The notes below the pieces were generated by a model. That model worked only from the letters and a program-made list of their open reading frames with translations, did no database searches and was not told the origin of the DNA. This document shows, piece by piece, positions 24,143 through 36,505 of a stretch of 64,000 nucleotides of DNA. The position numbers and the translations under genes are program-made. Every line of letters starts with the position of its first letter. Position 1 is the stretch's first letter. The DNA is from Rhizophagus irregularis (Eukaryota; Glomeromycota; Glomeromycetes; Glomerales; Glomeraceae): the NCBI RefSeq assembly GCF_026210795.1, contig NC_089455.1, positions 2,356,001-2,420,000 of the forward strand, in the 5' to 3' direction.

Positions 24143-24306
24143 ATCACACCAAACGTTGGACTCATATTATAGTAAATATATGTAAAATCCCCCCTGCATA
24201 AGCACACAAATCACGTGATTTATAAAATAACTGATAAGGTACACGTTATGCAGTTTGCGCGTTTTATTCAATAAATTCTGTTATTTTTGTTATTTTATCA
24301 TACCAC

Positions 24307-24550
24307 TAAGGTTGCTTGCCGAAACCTAGGGGTTTAGGCAAGATGGCGTTTCGCCGAAAAGTGAAATTCTGCCGAAACTATATTAAAGTTATATTAAAAA
24401 ACTGGCAAAACTTTGGAGAAAGGCGAAACTGCTGAAACTTATTATAAATGCCGAAACTGCTGAAACTCTGCCGAAACTATAATAAATCTATAGTAAAATT
24501 TTGACGAAACTAATCGTAGGATTTTGAAGAGGTTTAGACAAGCAACCTTA
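24307..24550 (+). mobile_element. hAT-type MITE, copy 3 (244 bp)
   Basis: The ends TAAGGTTGCTTGCCGAAACC and GGTTTAGACAAGCAACCTTA form an inverted repeat. A perfect 8-bp direct repeat CATACCAC flanks it (24299-24306 and 24551-24558), the hAT signature. It landed about 90 bases before the pogo transposase ATG and probably cut off its natural N-terminus. Confidence 0.85.
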
Positions 24551-24641
24551 CATACCACCTATTCGTTCACAAAAAACAAATCTAACACAACAAACTCGTA
24601 CTGCAATTAGTATTAATATAAAAAAAGAGATTTGTGAATTT

Positions 24642-26431
24642 ATGGTAGCAAATCCTAACATAAAACAAAGTGATGTTGCTTCATTTTTTAATGAAAAATA
24701 TATAGGATTAAATATTCAAAGAACAACTATTAATAAAATATGGAAAGACAAGCAAAAATGGCTTTCAGTTCTTTCTACTTCACAATTTTCACATACATTT
24801 CGTCAACGTTCTGTTCAATTTCCTGAAGTTGATAAAGCTATGCAAATTTGGACATCACAAGCAATAGCTGCTGGACTTCCATTAAGTGATATGATATTAC
24901 AACAAAAAGGGCTGGAATTTGCAAAGATGTTTAATATGGATGATAAATTAAAGTGTGCTAATGGTTGGGTGTATAGGTTTAAAAAACGAAATGGAATCCA
25001 TAAAATTAAGTTGTCAGGAGAAGCTAACAGTGCGCCTATTGAAAGTCTTCCAGAAGAACGTGCACGTTTACGTGCACTTTTAGCTAAGTATGATAAGGAA
25101 GACATTTATAATGCAGACGAAACAGGCCTTTTTTTTAGAATAGAACCAAATCAAACATTAGGTACCAGTCCAACATCAGGTTATAAAATGGTAAGTTTAT
25201 TTTAGAATTTGTTTTATTAAATAAATTAAATGATCTTAATATTTTTTTATTTTTTTTATAGGATAAAAATCGGATTTCTATTCTTTTTTGCACTAATGCT
25301 ACGGGAAATCACAAATTTCGTCCTCTTGTGATTGGAAAATCATTTAATCCTCGATGTTTTAAAAATTTTAACAAATCAGCTCTTCCTGTAACATATCGAG
25401 CTAATTCCAAAGCTTGGATGCGTTCAGATATTTTTGTTGAATGGCTTAATCATCTTGATTATTATTTTCGTACATTAAATCGAAAAATATTATTGATTAT
25501 TGATAATGCTGGTTCTCATTTTAATCCAAAAAGGTTTGAGAAAAATGATAATGATATTAGTAATGATGAGATGTCAAATGAAGAAAATAGTGAGCAAGGA
25601 TCTAACAAAAAAAAGCAAAAAAATAAAACACAACAAAAAAAAAATATACCTAATCTTACTAATATTGAATTGGCTTATCTTCCACCAAATACAACAGCAC
25701 ATCTTCAACCTATGGATGCTAGAATTATTAATAGTTTTAAATCTAAATACAAACAAGAGTTTTCAAACATTTAATTCAACAATTTGATTCTGGAATAGAT
25801 TATAGGAAGTAAGTTATAAATATTGTTTAATTAATTTTAATAAATAATATTTAACTAATATTATTGTTTACATAGGAATAAGTTGAATATTAAAGAGGCA
25901 ATTGATTATATTGCCGATGCTTGAAATAATGTTACCCAAACAACTATTAAAAATTGTTGGATTAAGACGGGTATTCTTCCATCTGATAATCTTAATGATA
26001 TTAATGATGTAAATAACAATAATGATATCGATATCGATTTAGATTTAAACGAACTTGAAAGTCTTCTTAGTGAATTACCAGAAGATTCTGATGGTCTATT
26101 GGAATATTTTCAAATGCTTGATAAAGAGATTCCAACTGAAGAAGTTCTTACCGATGAACAAATTATTAATTTTATACAACGCGATGAAAATGAGAAAGAT
26201 GATAATAATAATGATGATGATGATGATGACGATGATGATGTAATAGTACCTTTAATATCAGCAAAAAAAGCCGTTGATTTATTAGAGACGTATATCAAAT
26301 ATTTTGAACAACAAAATGATGATGATTTTGATTTTAATGATTTACAAATCTTTAAAAAGTATTTGCGCGTAACGAGATTTAAAGCATTTAATTCTAAAAA
26401 TCAAACTATACTTGATACATTTTTAAACTAA
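24642..26431 (+). pseudogene. pogo/Tigger transposase, broken
   Basis: Three exons: 24642-25190, 25262-25808 and 25876-26431. The N-terminal part has a CENP-B type helix-turn-helix (GWVYRFKKRNGI). The catalytic DDE/D domain shows NADETGLFF, LLIIDNAGSHF and LPPNTTAHLQPMDA, giving the D, D and D metal ligands expected in pogo elements. The C-terminus is acidic (a run of nine Asp). Two lesions are visible. Exon 2 lacks one A near 25764, so KQEF is followed by a false stop. A TGA at 25922-25924 stands where the family has Trp, just before NNVTQTTIKNCW. The frame is open upstream of 24642 to the MITE, so the original start may be lost. Confidence 0.88.
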
Positions 26432-26872
26432 TAGTTTAATATAATAATAGATAATAATAAAGTTCAAAATTTAAATTCGTTGTGTAATTGCAATTTTAAG
26501 GGGTGCATAAGACGCGATTTTTTTTTAAGTTTTTGCGTCGCATTTGTATACGCGTTCGTGTAAAGTAAAAAACTATATAAAGAATTAAAGATCGTATGGG
26601 TGGGTGGTGGGATAAATTAAAGTTTTTTATTTTTCAAAAAATTTGTAAAAAATTAGCATAATATCTTTAATAATTAGCCGATTTTAAGTATATTTTACAT
26701 ATAAACTTTTTTACAAATTTTTTTTTTTGAAGATTTTTTTTTATATAATCACATTTATTTAAAAATTTATATATATGTGATTATATAATTAAACCCTCAC
26801 CAATAGGCACACCTCATTATAATCACATCATTGAATGGTCCCGAGGGGTGTGATTGTAGAGGGGGCTGACTG

Positions 26873-28215
26873 TATACTCTTTCAGACTCACTAATTTTGT
26901 CAAAATTTTCTTCTTCTATCATGTTGACAATAAATGGTAAAAGAAAAGGGTGATAATATTATGATATTAAAGTTTACAATTCTTTTAGTCACTAAAAATA
27001 GATAAAATGAAACTGAGAGATACAACCCTTTAACAACTTCTTTTGTGAAATTTTTTTTAATAAGATTGTAAAAGCGGTCATGGAGTTTTACCTTTATTAT
27101 TTAAGTTAAAGGCGTTACATTGTGTAAATATGGTGTTACATTTGACTCACATTTTTTCATTTTAACAAAATTTAGGTCAATATTACAAATTTGGCCAAAA
27201 TTATGATTTATTAATTGGCGATTTTAATTGAAAAAACTAATTTTAGCCAACTTTTAACTATATATATATGCTATATATTTGAAGACAATGCCACACTAAA
27301 ATTTTTAGATTGACAAACATATTAAAAAAAAATTGCCCTTAATTTTTGGGGACATTTCCAGTAACTGTTAATTATAAATTGTATAAAATAATTTTTTAAA
27401 TAATATCTTTTTAATATTATTATATTATTAATTTTTGAATTTTATAATTTAACAAAAATTATATTTCATATTATAATATCTAATACTATAATTATAATAT
27501 GATTTATACATTTTTTTATTTTAATAATCTGATTAAACTAATACTATTAATGTAATAATTATATTTTATATTACCGTACTTATTAATACTGTAATATATA
27601 TTAATTAAAGCAATTTTTTTAATTTAAGTTATAGTTTTTGTAAAAACACATATTGTAATATTAAATACTAGAATATAGTATTTAATTTATAATTGGTTAT
27701 TTAAATATATAAACATTTTTTTTTAAATAATAAAATAAAGCATTTATTTTTACAAATATTAATTTTATATATTAATACAATAAATACTAATATTTGCTTA
27801 TAATGATATTTTTTTGTTTTTTTATTTTACAATTAATAAAAAATTCTGATATACTTTTAACTAATAACTTTTATGATTCTTATTATATGTTTGATAAAAC
27901 TGAAATCTGCAAACCTGTTTTATAGAATTTACTAAAATTATTTTTTTAACAAATTTATAATAATAAAAAAAAAGAATTATAACAGGATTACCAGCTGAAT
28001 AGTTATCTAATTTTGGCTTATATTATGCTAAATAAAATTCAGTACAAGCTTTTAAATCTATATTTAGCAAAAAATTGATCAGAAAATTTCTTAAGTTTAA
28101 ATTAACTTGAATAACATTATAAAATTATATTAGTATAATTTAGAATATTATGGTGAAACTGATCAGTTAATTTATCATTTTTATTAAACTGGACAATTCA
28201 ATAAATTTAAAATTA
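26873..28215. other. AT-rich spacer
   Basis: No gene is seen. The last 75 bases are the 3' flank of the gamma-glutamyltransferase gene and are shared with relic B. Confidence 0.45.
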
Positions 28216-28972
28216 TTACCATCCAGTCACCATACCATCACCTCTAAGATCACTTCCTCCGGCCCAAATAAGTTTTCCACTCCTCTTGTCTATTCTTTTT
28301 TCAATAATTTGACCTCTACCAAACATACTTCTATTCCATCCTTTAACTAATTTAACATTATGTCCCATTTTATTTAATTCATTAATTACTTCTTTATCAA
28401 CACCTTCTTCTGCATATACTATAGAAGTGGTATATGATGAATTTGATGGATCATCTGGAATACCCAGACCAATACATATTCTTGGCGCATCAAGACTTGT
28501 TTGTGGATTTAGATTGTTATGAAGTAGATTTAATAAAACTTGAACATGTCCTTGCGGCTAATTGTATATGTATATTAAAAAAAAAAGGAATTAAATTTCG
28601 GCTGATTGCATGCTGATTACAATTAATAAATTTACCTGCATGAATTTTCCCATAACTGATTTTTAACAAGTAAATATATACGATATTAAATAAATTTAAT
28701 GTAATAAATATGAAATTTAATGTTCAAAAGAAATATAATATTGTTATATACCTCCATAAGATAACCATAATTCATCCTCTTTAGTTACCATACATGGAAT
28801 AATTGTATGATATGGTCTTTTATTAGGTCCAAGACAATTTGGATGTCCTTTCTCTAATATAAAACCTGATCCGCGACATTGTAACGTAAATCCACAACCT
28901 TTTGGTATAGATCCCTTTTTTACATTCAATTAATCGTTATTTAATAAGTTAGAAGATAATATTATTATATAG

Positions 28973-29003
<31 letters not shown>

Positions 29004-31181
29004 GTATTTAATTACCGTTCCGAACCCATCATAATTGGAAATAATAAAACTACAAGCATTTCCTTCTTGATCAGTGACAGAGAAATACACTGTATCACTT
29101 GAATTAACGGGAGATCCTTTTTTAACATCAACTGAAGCTTTGGACGTATTAATTAATTGTGCTCGTTTACTTAAATATTCCTATATTCACAAATATTTAA
29201 AATTATTACATGTATAAAAATAAGAAAAAAAAAAATAAATGAATAAGAGTAATTCACCTTCGATAATAACTCTTTTATGGGAATATGGTGAACTTCAGGA
29301 TCAGTAACGTAATATTGAGAATCAGCAAATGCTAACCTCAAACTCTCGATTAATATATGTATATATTGTGTAGAATTATGCTCAAGAGAATCTAAGCTCG
29401 GAATTTTTCCTTGATCTTGTAAAGCTTCGAGAATTCCTAATGCTATAAGTGCCGTTATACCTAATTATTTATTAAAAATGTTGATTATAAGATATAATAA
29501 AATTTAGACTAAAAAATTCAAGAATTCTAGACTATCTTTTTTCAACTATGAGACACTTCAAATACCGATTTAGATGATATAAATTATGCATACCTTGACC
29601 ATTTGGAGGACATTCCCAAACCCTTACACCCTTATACTCAATACTTATTGGTTCAACACGCGTAGTTGTATGAGATGCTAAATCTTCCAAAGTCATTACA
29701 CCTCCTTTTGATTGAATTAATTCCACAATGGCTTCAGCAATTCGACCTTTAAAAGATAATTATTTTATTGATTTTATTTATTTATTTAAAAATAAATTAA
29801 ACAAATTTTTTTTTTTAATTTACCTTTATAAAACCCATCTTTTCCTTTTTCTGCTAATTCACGAAAAGTTCTATAATGTACAATCAGGACCATTTTTGCG
29901 GTATGTAAGTCTTGTAAAGGTAATAATTACATAATTTCAAACATAAAAAACAATTTACTTTACCTAGCTAAATTCGGCATATGCATAATTTCGCCAACAT
30001 TTGGAGCACGACCATCAATTAACATATCGCTTCCGTTAGGCGATGCGGTTTGAAGAATCTTTTCATTATTTTTCCACTTTTTTATCAAAAAAAAAGGCTC
30101 TTTTAAAATTTTTATCGAAATAGCTTTGTAAATATATATATTATATTACCTCCCACACACTGATTTCGGATACAGGATATCCATTTTCTGCTAATTCAAT
30201 AGCCGGTTTTAAAATTTCTCCAGGAGATAATTTACCACTACCAAACCATTCAATACAATCAATCCATCCAGCTGCTGCTCCAGGTACAGTACAAGAATTT
30301 ATATTTGTATATGGAATAGAATTTTCAGTGATTCCTAATTTATCTCGAGCATATTCAAGTGTTAATTTTGATGGTGATCTTATAAACAATTTTTCGAATT
30401 ATTAACGTTAGACTATTTTATTATTATTATATCCATGTCAAAGAATCAAATAATTCAAAATAATTCAAACTACCTTCCTGATCCATTCATTCCATGTATT
30501 TTCTTTGTTTTTGCTTCATAAAATAAACAAAAACAATCTCCGCCAATTCCAGTCGATGCAGGTTCTTTATAAAATCAATTTTAAATAAAATAATTTATAA
30601 ATTGAACTAATAAATTAGTAAAATTGACATTACCTGTTACATTTAAGGCAGCAGCTGTGTAAAATAATAAATAAATGATCCAGCTTTAATAATATGTGTA
30701 ATATGATAAATACTATGATTTTAAAATGTACCAGTTGCAACAGCAGCATCCTAAGTAAATAAACTAATTAAAAAAAAATTTTTTTTTAAAAAAAAGCACT
30801 CGAATAATAAAATAGAATTGTTTTACCGCAGCATTTCCGCCTTTTTTTAAAATTTCTAAACCCGCCTGGCATGCCAAGGGTTGACTTTTAAAAAAAACGT
30901 TATTTAATCAATATGTTTTTCCTTTCATAATGGAAGAAAACTTTGTAAATCTATTATGAAAAAATAGAGCAGCCGGCTGAAGAACAACTGGTTGAGGAGC
31001 AATTGGCTATGCAAAACATTGCAGAGCCGGCTAAAAAATTCCTCTACGAGTTCCGACTAAACACTTTTTTTCTAAAAAAGGGGGGATTATCAACTTACGT
31101 ACAAGCTACCATAGCATTAGTACCAAAAACCACTGATCTACGAGAAGGAAATTTGATAAAAGGTTGGTCAATTTCGAACAT
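28216..31181 (-). CDS. Gamma-glutamyltransferase family protein, frameshifted
   Basis: Fourteen exons: 31181-31099, 30884-30827, 30750-30732, 30654-30634, 30564-30474, 30378-30150, 30076-29964, 29870-29824, 29746-29594, 29460-29257, 29180-29016, 28914-28752, 28655-28636 and 28557-28216. All joins are GT..AG; three exons are only 19-21 nt. About 568 residues, the family's usual size. Landmarks are [47 protein letters not shown] with the expected catalytic threonine, GFGTG, SYGGVMGKFMQPQGHVQ and a GGSDLRGDG end. These Ntn-hydrolases self-cleave before that threonine and move or hydrolyse gamma-glutamyl groups. Exon 10 is 204 nt, but frame continuity needs 203: an extra C in the CCCC run (29278-29281) shifts the frame and brings a stop early in exon 11. 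This is either a dead gene or a sequence error. Confidence 0.85.
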
Positions 31182-31519
31182 TTTATGTTAAAAAAAAAAA
31201 GTGAATATAATGTACTCCTCATAAATTGGGATGATAATCAACAGTTTCACAAAAAATTATACGTCAGACGTGATTATATGATTTTCTATATGCAGACGTC
31301 CAAGATCATGTTCCATATAAAAAGCCGGCATAGTAAACAATAAGACAAAAATTAGATGAACATACTTTACAATGATGACGTACTATGACGTAAATAAAGA
31401 AATTTTATTTAAATAAATAAAGATTTTTTTTTCTATAAATTCTAAAATAAATTAAATTAAAATTTTTAATACTTTTTAAATAGAATAGAATACAGTATTT
31501 ATTGCTTCTTTTTTTTTTT
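31182..31519. other. Spacer between two minus-strand genes
   Basis: It holds the promoter side of the gamma-glutamyltransferase gene and the 3' flank of the BTB gene. Nothing else is seen. Confidence 0.5.
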
Positions 31520-32656
31520 TTAATATCTTTTAATAGCAACAGCCATAATTTCTTCAATCCATTCAATATTTCTTGTATCTATAATCTTTTTCATTGCATC
31601 AGTATGTCTAATCTTTAAATAATTTGAGGAAACAAAATCTAAACCACAAGTTTTTAACATTAAATCATCATGTTCCCAACCAAATAATAAAATTTGTTCC
31701 CAATTATCAAGATTAATTAATTTAACTAATCTTAATTTAACTAATTTTTGTAATTTAATTAAACCAATCATTTCACTATTGATATAAATTTCTTTTAATA
31801 AATTAATATCATCATTATTAACTAATTTATTAGTATAAATATAATATAGTATAGATCTAAAAGTTTCATAATTCCAATTACTTAATTTAATAATCTTATT
31901 TGTACCTTCTATCCAACCACCTCTTAACATTTTATCAAAATAAACACTACCACTTGCTAATACAACTCTATGTGCTTTAATAAATCTTCCACAATCCAGT
32001 ATAAAACCTACATCAGCAAAAGCACCATTTTCAAAAAAATGTTCATTTTGATTTAAATTCAATAAAGAATCATGAATTAATGGTTCTTCATAAGTAATAA
32101 AATGTACATGAAAAATTAAATCTATATCACGTGATTTATTTCCGTCAGGAAATAATTGATTAATTTGACATAGTCGACGATAACCTAAATCAGAATCATC
32201 ATTATCAAATTCAAATCTATGTTCTAATATAGTATTATTTGTATCAGATTCAATTAATATATTTCTATTAGGGAAATCATTTAAATCAACCATTTCTAAA
32301 AATAATTTAAATTTCGCGTGACGTACTTTTATATTATTTTTTTTTTCATAAGGGGTTTGTAATGCTTCTAAATAAGCTGATATATGATCATATATATCAT
32401 TCCCATTAGGAAATATTTTAAGTCTCCATTGAGAAATATAAGGTGAATTTTCATAATCTGTTTTATTTGTATTTGTAGAATGAAGTTGTGGAATTGTGAA
32501 TCTAGGACTATAAAATATATTTCCAGATCCTGTATTTTTAATATATTGTTGAAATGATGAAACTCTCCAACTAAATGTACCCAAAGGAAGATTTCTTTGT
32601 GTTTGATTTTCCGTCACTACATATCGGAGTGGGTTAAATAATGTTAAATAATTCAT
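31520..32656 (-). CDS. MATH-like/BTB domain protein
   Basis: A single-exon frame of 378 residues. Residues about 25-190 look like a MATH/TRAF-type sensor (GTFSWRVSSFQQYI, FYSPRFTIP, WRLKIFPNGND, ISAYLEALQTPYEKKN, FKLFLEMVD). Residues about 205-310 are a BTB/POZ fold (FADVGFILDCGRFIKAHRVV, then SVYFDKMLRGGW and FRSILYYIYTNKL), with an alpha-helical tail to the end. Proteins of this plan are substrate adaptors for cullin-3 ubiquitin ligases. Upstream on the minus strand an ATG at 32754 is followed directly by GTGAGT, and an acceptor ends just before 32660. A first exon holding only the start codon would add M-F before the present start and is possible. Confidence 0.85.
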   Translation of the reverse strand: MNYLTLFNPLRYVVTENQTQRNLPLGTFSWRVSSFQQYIKNTGSGNIFYSPRFTIPQLHSTNTNKTDYENSPYISQWRLKIFPNGNDIYDHISAYLEALQTPYEKKNNIKVRHAKFKLFLEMVDLNDFPNRNILIESDTNNTILEHRFEFDNDDSDLGYRRLCQINQLFPDGNKSRDIDLIFHVHFITYEEPLIHDSLLNLNQNEHFFENGAFADVGFILDCGRFIKAHRVVLASGSVYFDKMLRGGWIEGTNKIIKLSNWNYETFRSILYYIYTNKLVNNDDINLLKEIYINSEMIGLIKLQKLVKLRLVKLINLDNWEQILLFGWEHDDLMLKTCGLDFVSSNYLKIRHTDAMKKIIDTRNIEWIEEIMAVAIKRY

Positions 32657-35600
32657 AAACTAGTATAAAAATAATAATTAATAATAATTATAATTAGGAA
32701 TAGAAACATGAAAATTATGAAAATTATGAAATATTTTTAATTTGTACTCACCATTTTAGTAGAATAAATGGTAATAATATAAATTTATTTCTTGTTTTGA
32801 TAAGAAAATTAATATATATTTATTTTATTTATAAATTATTTAATTGTTTTTTTTAAAAAAAAATAAAAAATAAAAAAAAAAATGAGAGAAAAGACTTCCT
32901 TGTCGGATGCATCATTAGATCTTCCACATTCCTTTTATATAATAATTAAAAATTCTTTGTGTCACATGTTGGGGAATTTTTATTTTAATTTAAATAAAAA
33001 CATAAAAAGTAAAGATTATCATACCTACAATTTTTTGACAGCTTAGTAAATCAGCTTGCATGTTCCGCAGTAAGTTAAATTAATTGTAGTTCCTAAATAA
33101 TTGATTTTCATATATTCACGAGCTTTGATTGTGAAAATTGCATGAATAAAGTATATTAAAATCACCTTACATGTATTTAGTTTAAACATGAGATAATAAT
33201 AAAAGAAAAAATCTTATACTTTTTTTTTCTTTGTTTGCATATTGCATTATTATTATTTTGGCGTGGAAAAATATTATATTTTAATTTGTTTTTGCTTATG
33301 TTTGTTGAATTTTTTTGTATTACTACTAATCTTTTAAATCTAAGTGTCAAATTAGATAACAATTATCATTATTGATATAAGGACATTATTAATTATGAAT
33401 TAATATAATATAATTTGAATAAATTACGATTAATTTTTGAACTGATTTACAATTACAATGATGTTGATGGTTTCAATATTTAAAAGCAGGGTGCAGTACA
33501 TCTTTGTAAGTGATATTATGTACAACCGCAGCATTTGTGCTCATACATTACATACATACACAAAATTGTTAACAAAGAATTTTAACATATCGGTATTTTC
33601 CTTTGTTTCTTTTTAACGTTTTACAAAAAATTTAATCATAAGAGAAAATTCATTTCAATCATACGAAATTTCGAAATTTTTGGGGAAAATATATGTTCTT
33701 GTGTAACACTTCACTTGTGAAAATTATCGTCTTGATTAGTTCAATATTTGATTTTATTAGATAGTAGATTAATTTTCCCCATCCTTTATTTTTAAACTCA
33801 TCAATCTTTACTATATCGTACAAGATTTTCATTTTAAAATTGATCATTATTAATTTTTACCATATCAATTATCAAATGAGTATTTTATTAATCAAAAGAC
33901 ACGAATAGAAACAAAAACTTGATCATCGTGATTATTTCTCATGTCTAAATTAATTAATAGTGATGACATTGCTAATCCAAACATTAGTTTATTATAATTA
34001 TGTTAAGATTTATTTATTATAAAATTATATTGAACATTACTATTATTATAATTTTCAACAGTATTACAGGATTATGCATGGACGTGTCTACCGTTTGAAT
34101 GTGAGAGGTATACTGCATCTGAGAAGTAACAGAAGCGGAGGGAGAAGAGAGAGAAATTTCAATAATAACTTGTGGGTTAGAAAGGGCGTCCCACAATTAA
34201 TTCATTCTACAGTTTCACAACCCGTTACACTAATTAAAATGAAATTCTGACACGCGGCAGAATAACTGATATTCATTCATCAAAAGCCATTTGGAATTTT
34301 CTCACTCCTTATCCTAATCCATAACCCACTAATATTTATTGACCTAAACATTTCCTTTAATAACTGCCCAAAGATTTTTCAACGGTATTGAGGATCGTCT
34401 TTGAATGTATTGTTTAATTATTTAGAATTTAGAATGTATATAATATTATTTTCATTATCATTTTTATTCTATATTTTTCACAATCATTGATACAATCATA
34501 TAATACTATCTAAAATTGTCTAGCTAGAATATAATAAAATAGATCTATTATAAGTAGAAGATGCAATCAACTCAACTTAACAATAAGAAATACTACCATA
34601 TCAGATATCTGAAAAAGAAATCAATAAGACTATAGAGAATATACTTAAAGATACTAAGGATTTTATAAAAAATACTTTATAGTAAAATATAGTAAAATTG
34701 ATATTTTTTAAATTATATAAAAATCTATAAATTTTTTTTTTATTTGAAAGCAGATTGATTATAGTTTTTAAAAATATAATCAAGAATATTTTATGTTTAA
34801 AATGTCAAATACTTATAAAATTACAAATAAGTATATATAAAAATTACAAATAAATATATATAATAAAAATTATTACTTTTACTTACAATCAGAAATTTTT
34901 TTTATATTTAAAAGATATTCATTTTTTATTTAATATTTTTAATATTTAAAAACTATAATTGATTAGCTTTCAAATAAAATTTTTATATAATAAATGTATA
35001 TCTTATTTTTCTGTATTGATATTTATCTGCCCAGATTTATATTATCATGATTTTTTATTTGGGGTTTATTAACTTAAATCTCATATTTCTTTGCTAAAAC
35101 TTCTATTTTTTTTAACTATATTATAATGTTATAATGTAAATTTAATACTAATAATACAATTAAAAACAAAATTTGTTAAACTTATTTTATATTTGTATTT
35201 ATGTAATAAAATATTTAAAAAAACACCATTTTGTTTAATTTTTATTTCTTTATAATAAGATATAAATCAGATAAAATAATGCTTTTTAGATGTTTTTTAT
35301 ATATAAATACAAATATAAAATGAATTTAATATATTTCATTTTTATAAGGTATAGTTTTTATATTATAATTATAGCTAACTCTAGTTATAATAAACCTGTT
35401 TATACCAAAACCTTATTATACCAAATCATAATTTTTAAAACTGATTTTTTATAAATAATTTCACTAAATATAACAAACTTTTAATAAAAACATTATATAA
35501 TACATCTGAATTAAATTTAACCAGCCCTATATATCAACTATATAATAACTTTATACTTTATATAACGAATAGTCATATGATTATATAGTATTCCAAGTCA

Positions 35601-35932
35601 ATTTTATAATGTTGGCCAGAATTACTAATAATTTTTTCAAAAATTTATATTAACCAAAATTATACCAGCATTACAAATTTGGCTTTAAAAATATATACTA
35701 AATTAAACTTTCTGGATTTGTTATATTTAAATTAACTGTATAATATTGTAATTATATTGTTAATTATATTATAATATTACTTTTTAATATAATTATTTTG
35801 TAAATTTATATAAAATATTAAAATAAAAAAATAAATTAAATATATTATATACAGAGTATCATTATAAAAAAATATTATATTTATATAATTTGAGATATTA
35901 ATTATTTCTAAAACTATTAATTTTATTTTACA
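32657..35932. other. Gene-poor AT-rich stretch
   Basis: No gene is supported. The first 100 bases are the promoter or 5' intron of the BTB gene. Frames of about 60 codons at 33177, 33659 and 34601 on the minus strand are of chance type in this base composition. From 34.6 kb on the sequence is nearly pure A/T. Confidence 0.5.
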
Positions 35933-36505
35933 ATAAAGCTGCCGCCTGAAATTAGGGAATTTTACTATTTGCTGAAACCAAAATGGTAAAATTAATTTAG
36001 GAAAAATACTTAATTCTGAAATGCTGAAACTATTTCAAAATTCTGATTGGCTGTTATAATATCACGTGACCAAAATTAAAATTTTTACCAAAATTATAAC
36101 TGTATTCTAATACCATAATTCTGGCTCTGTAGCGATCTTCCTAGCACATGTAGCTTCAATTTAAGCCTATGTTCGTTTTATATAACATATATACTATACA
36201 AGGAAATTATATGTCTTTATGCACTGATGTTATACAAAGTGAACATAGGCTTAAAATGAAGCTATATATGCCGAAAGATTGCTACAGAGCCAGAATTATG
36301 GAATTAGAATACAGATAAAATTTTAGCAAATTTATAAAGTCATGTGATTTATAATAAACCAATCAGAAGTTTTGGATAATTTCGGGAGTTTTGGAAAGAT
36401 TTCAGGATTTCGGAAGAATTTTGGGATTTTGGAATTAGTTTCAGAAATAAAATTCTGGCTGAAATTATTTCAGAATTAGGAAATAATTTCGGGCGGCAGC
36501 TTTAT
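35933..36505. mobile_element. Foldback element with nested palindrome
   Basis: The ends ATAAAGCTGCCGCCTGAAAT and (right end, reversed) ATAAAGCTGCCGCCCGAAAT form an inverted repeat. Inside, a second, better conserved inverted repeat is centred near 36210: CATAATTCTGGCTCTGTAGC and GCTACAGAGCCAGAATTATG, plus AAGCCTATGTTC and GAACATAGGCTT. The flanking TTTTACAATAAA/TTTATTTTAC sequence is partly symmetric, so I cannot fix a target duplication. No coding sequence. Confidence 0.7.

Larger units (their letters stand above)
23762..26872 (+). mobile_element. pogo/Tigger-type DNA transposon
   Basis: A 3,111-bp element. The left end is CAGTCGACCCCCTTTATAGG; the right end, reversed, is CAGTCAGCCCCCTCTACAAT. 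TA flanks both ends (23760-23761 and 26873-26874), as in Tc1/mariner/pogo insertions. The single gene is a pogo-type transposase (24642-26431), now broken. Two short hAT-type MITEs sit between the left end and the gene. Confidence 0.85.

Noticed and set aside
30960-31060. Coiled-coil-like reading ([18 protein letters not shown]) on the plus strand
   Set aside because: It sits in the first intron of the gamma-glutamyltransferase gene, is short and has no partner exon. Two AGCCGGCT words make it look repeat-like.
32657-34800. Several minus-strand frames of about 60 codons
   Set aside because: They have AT-driven composition (Ile, Lys, Asn, Phe), no splice partners and no recognisable motifs.
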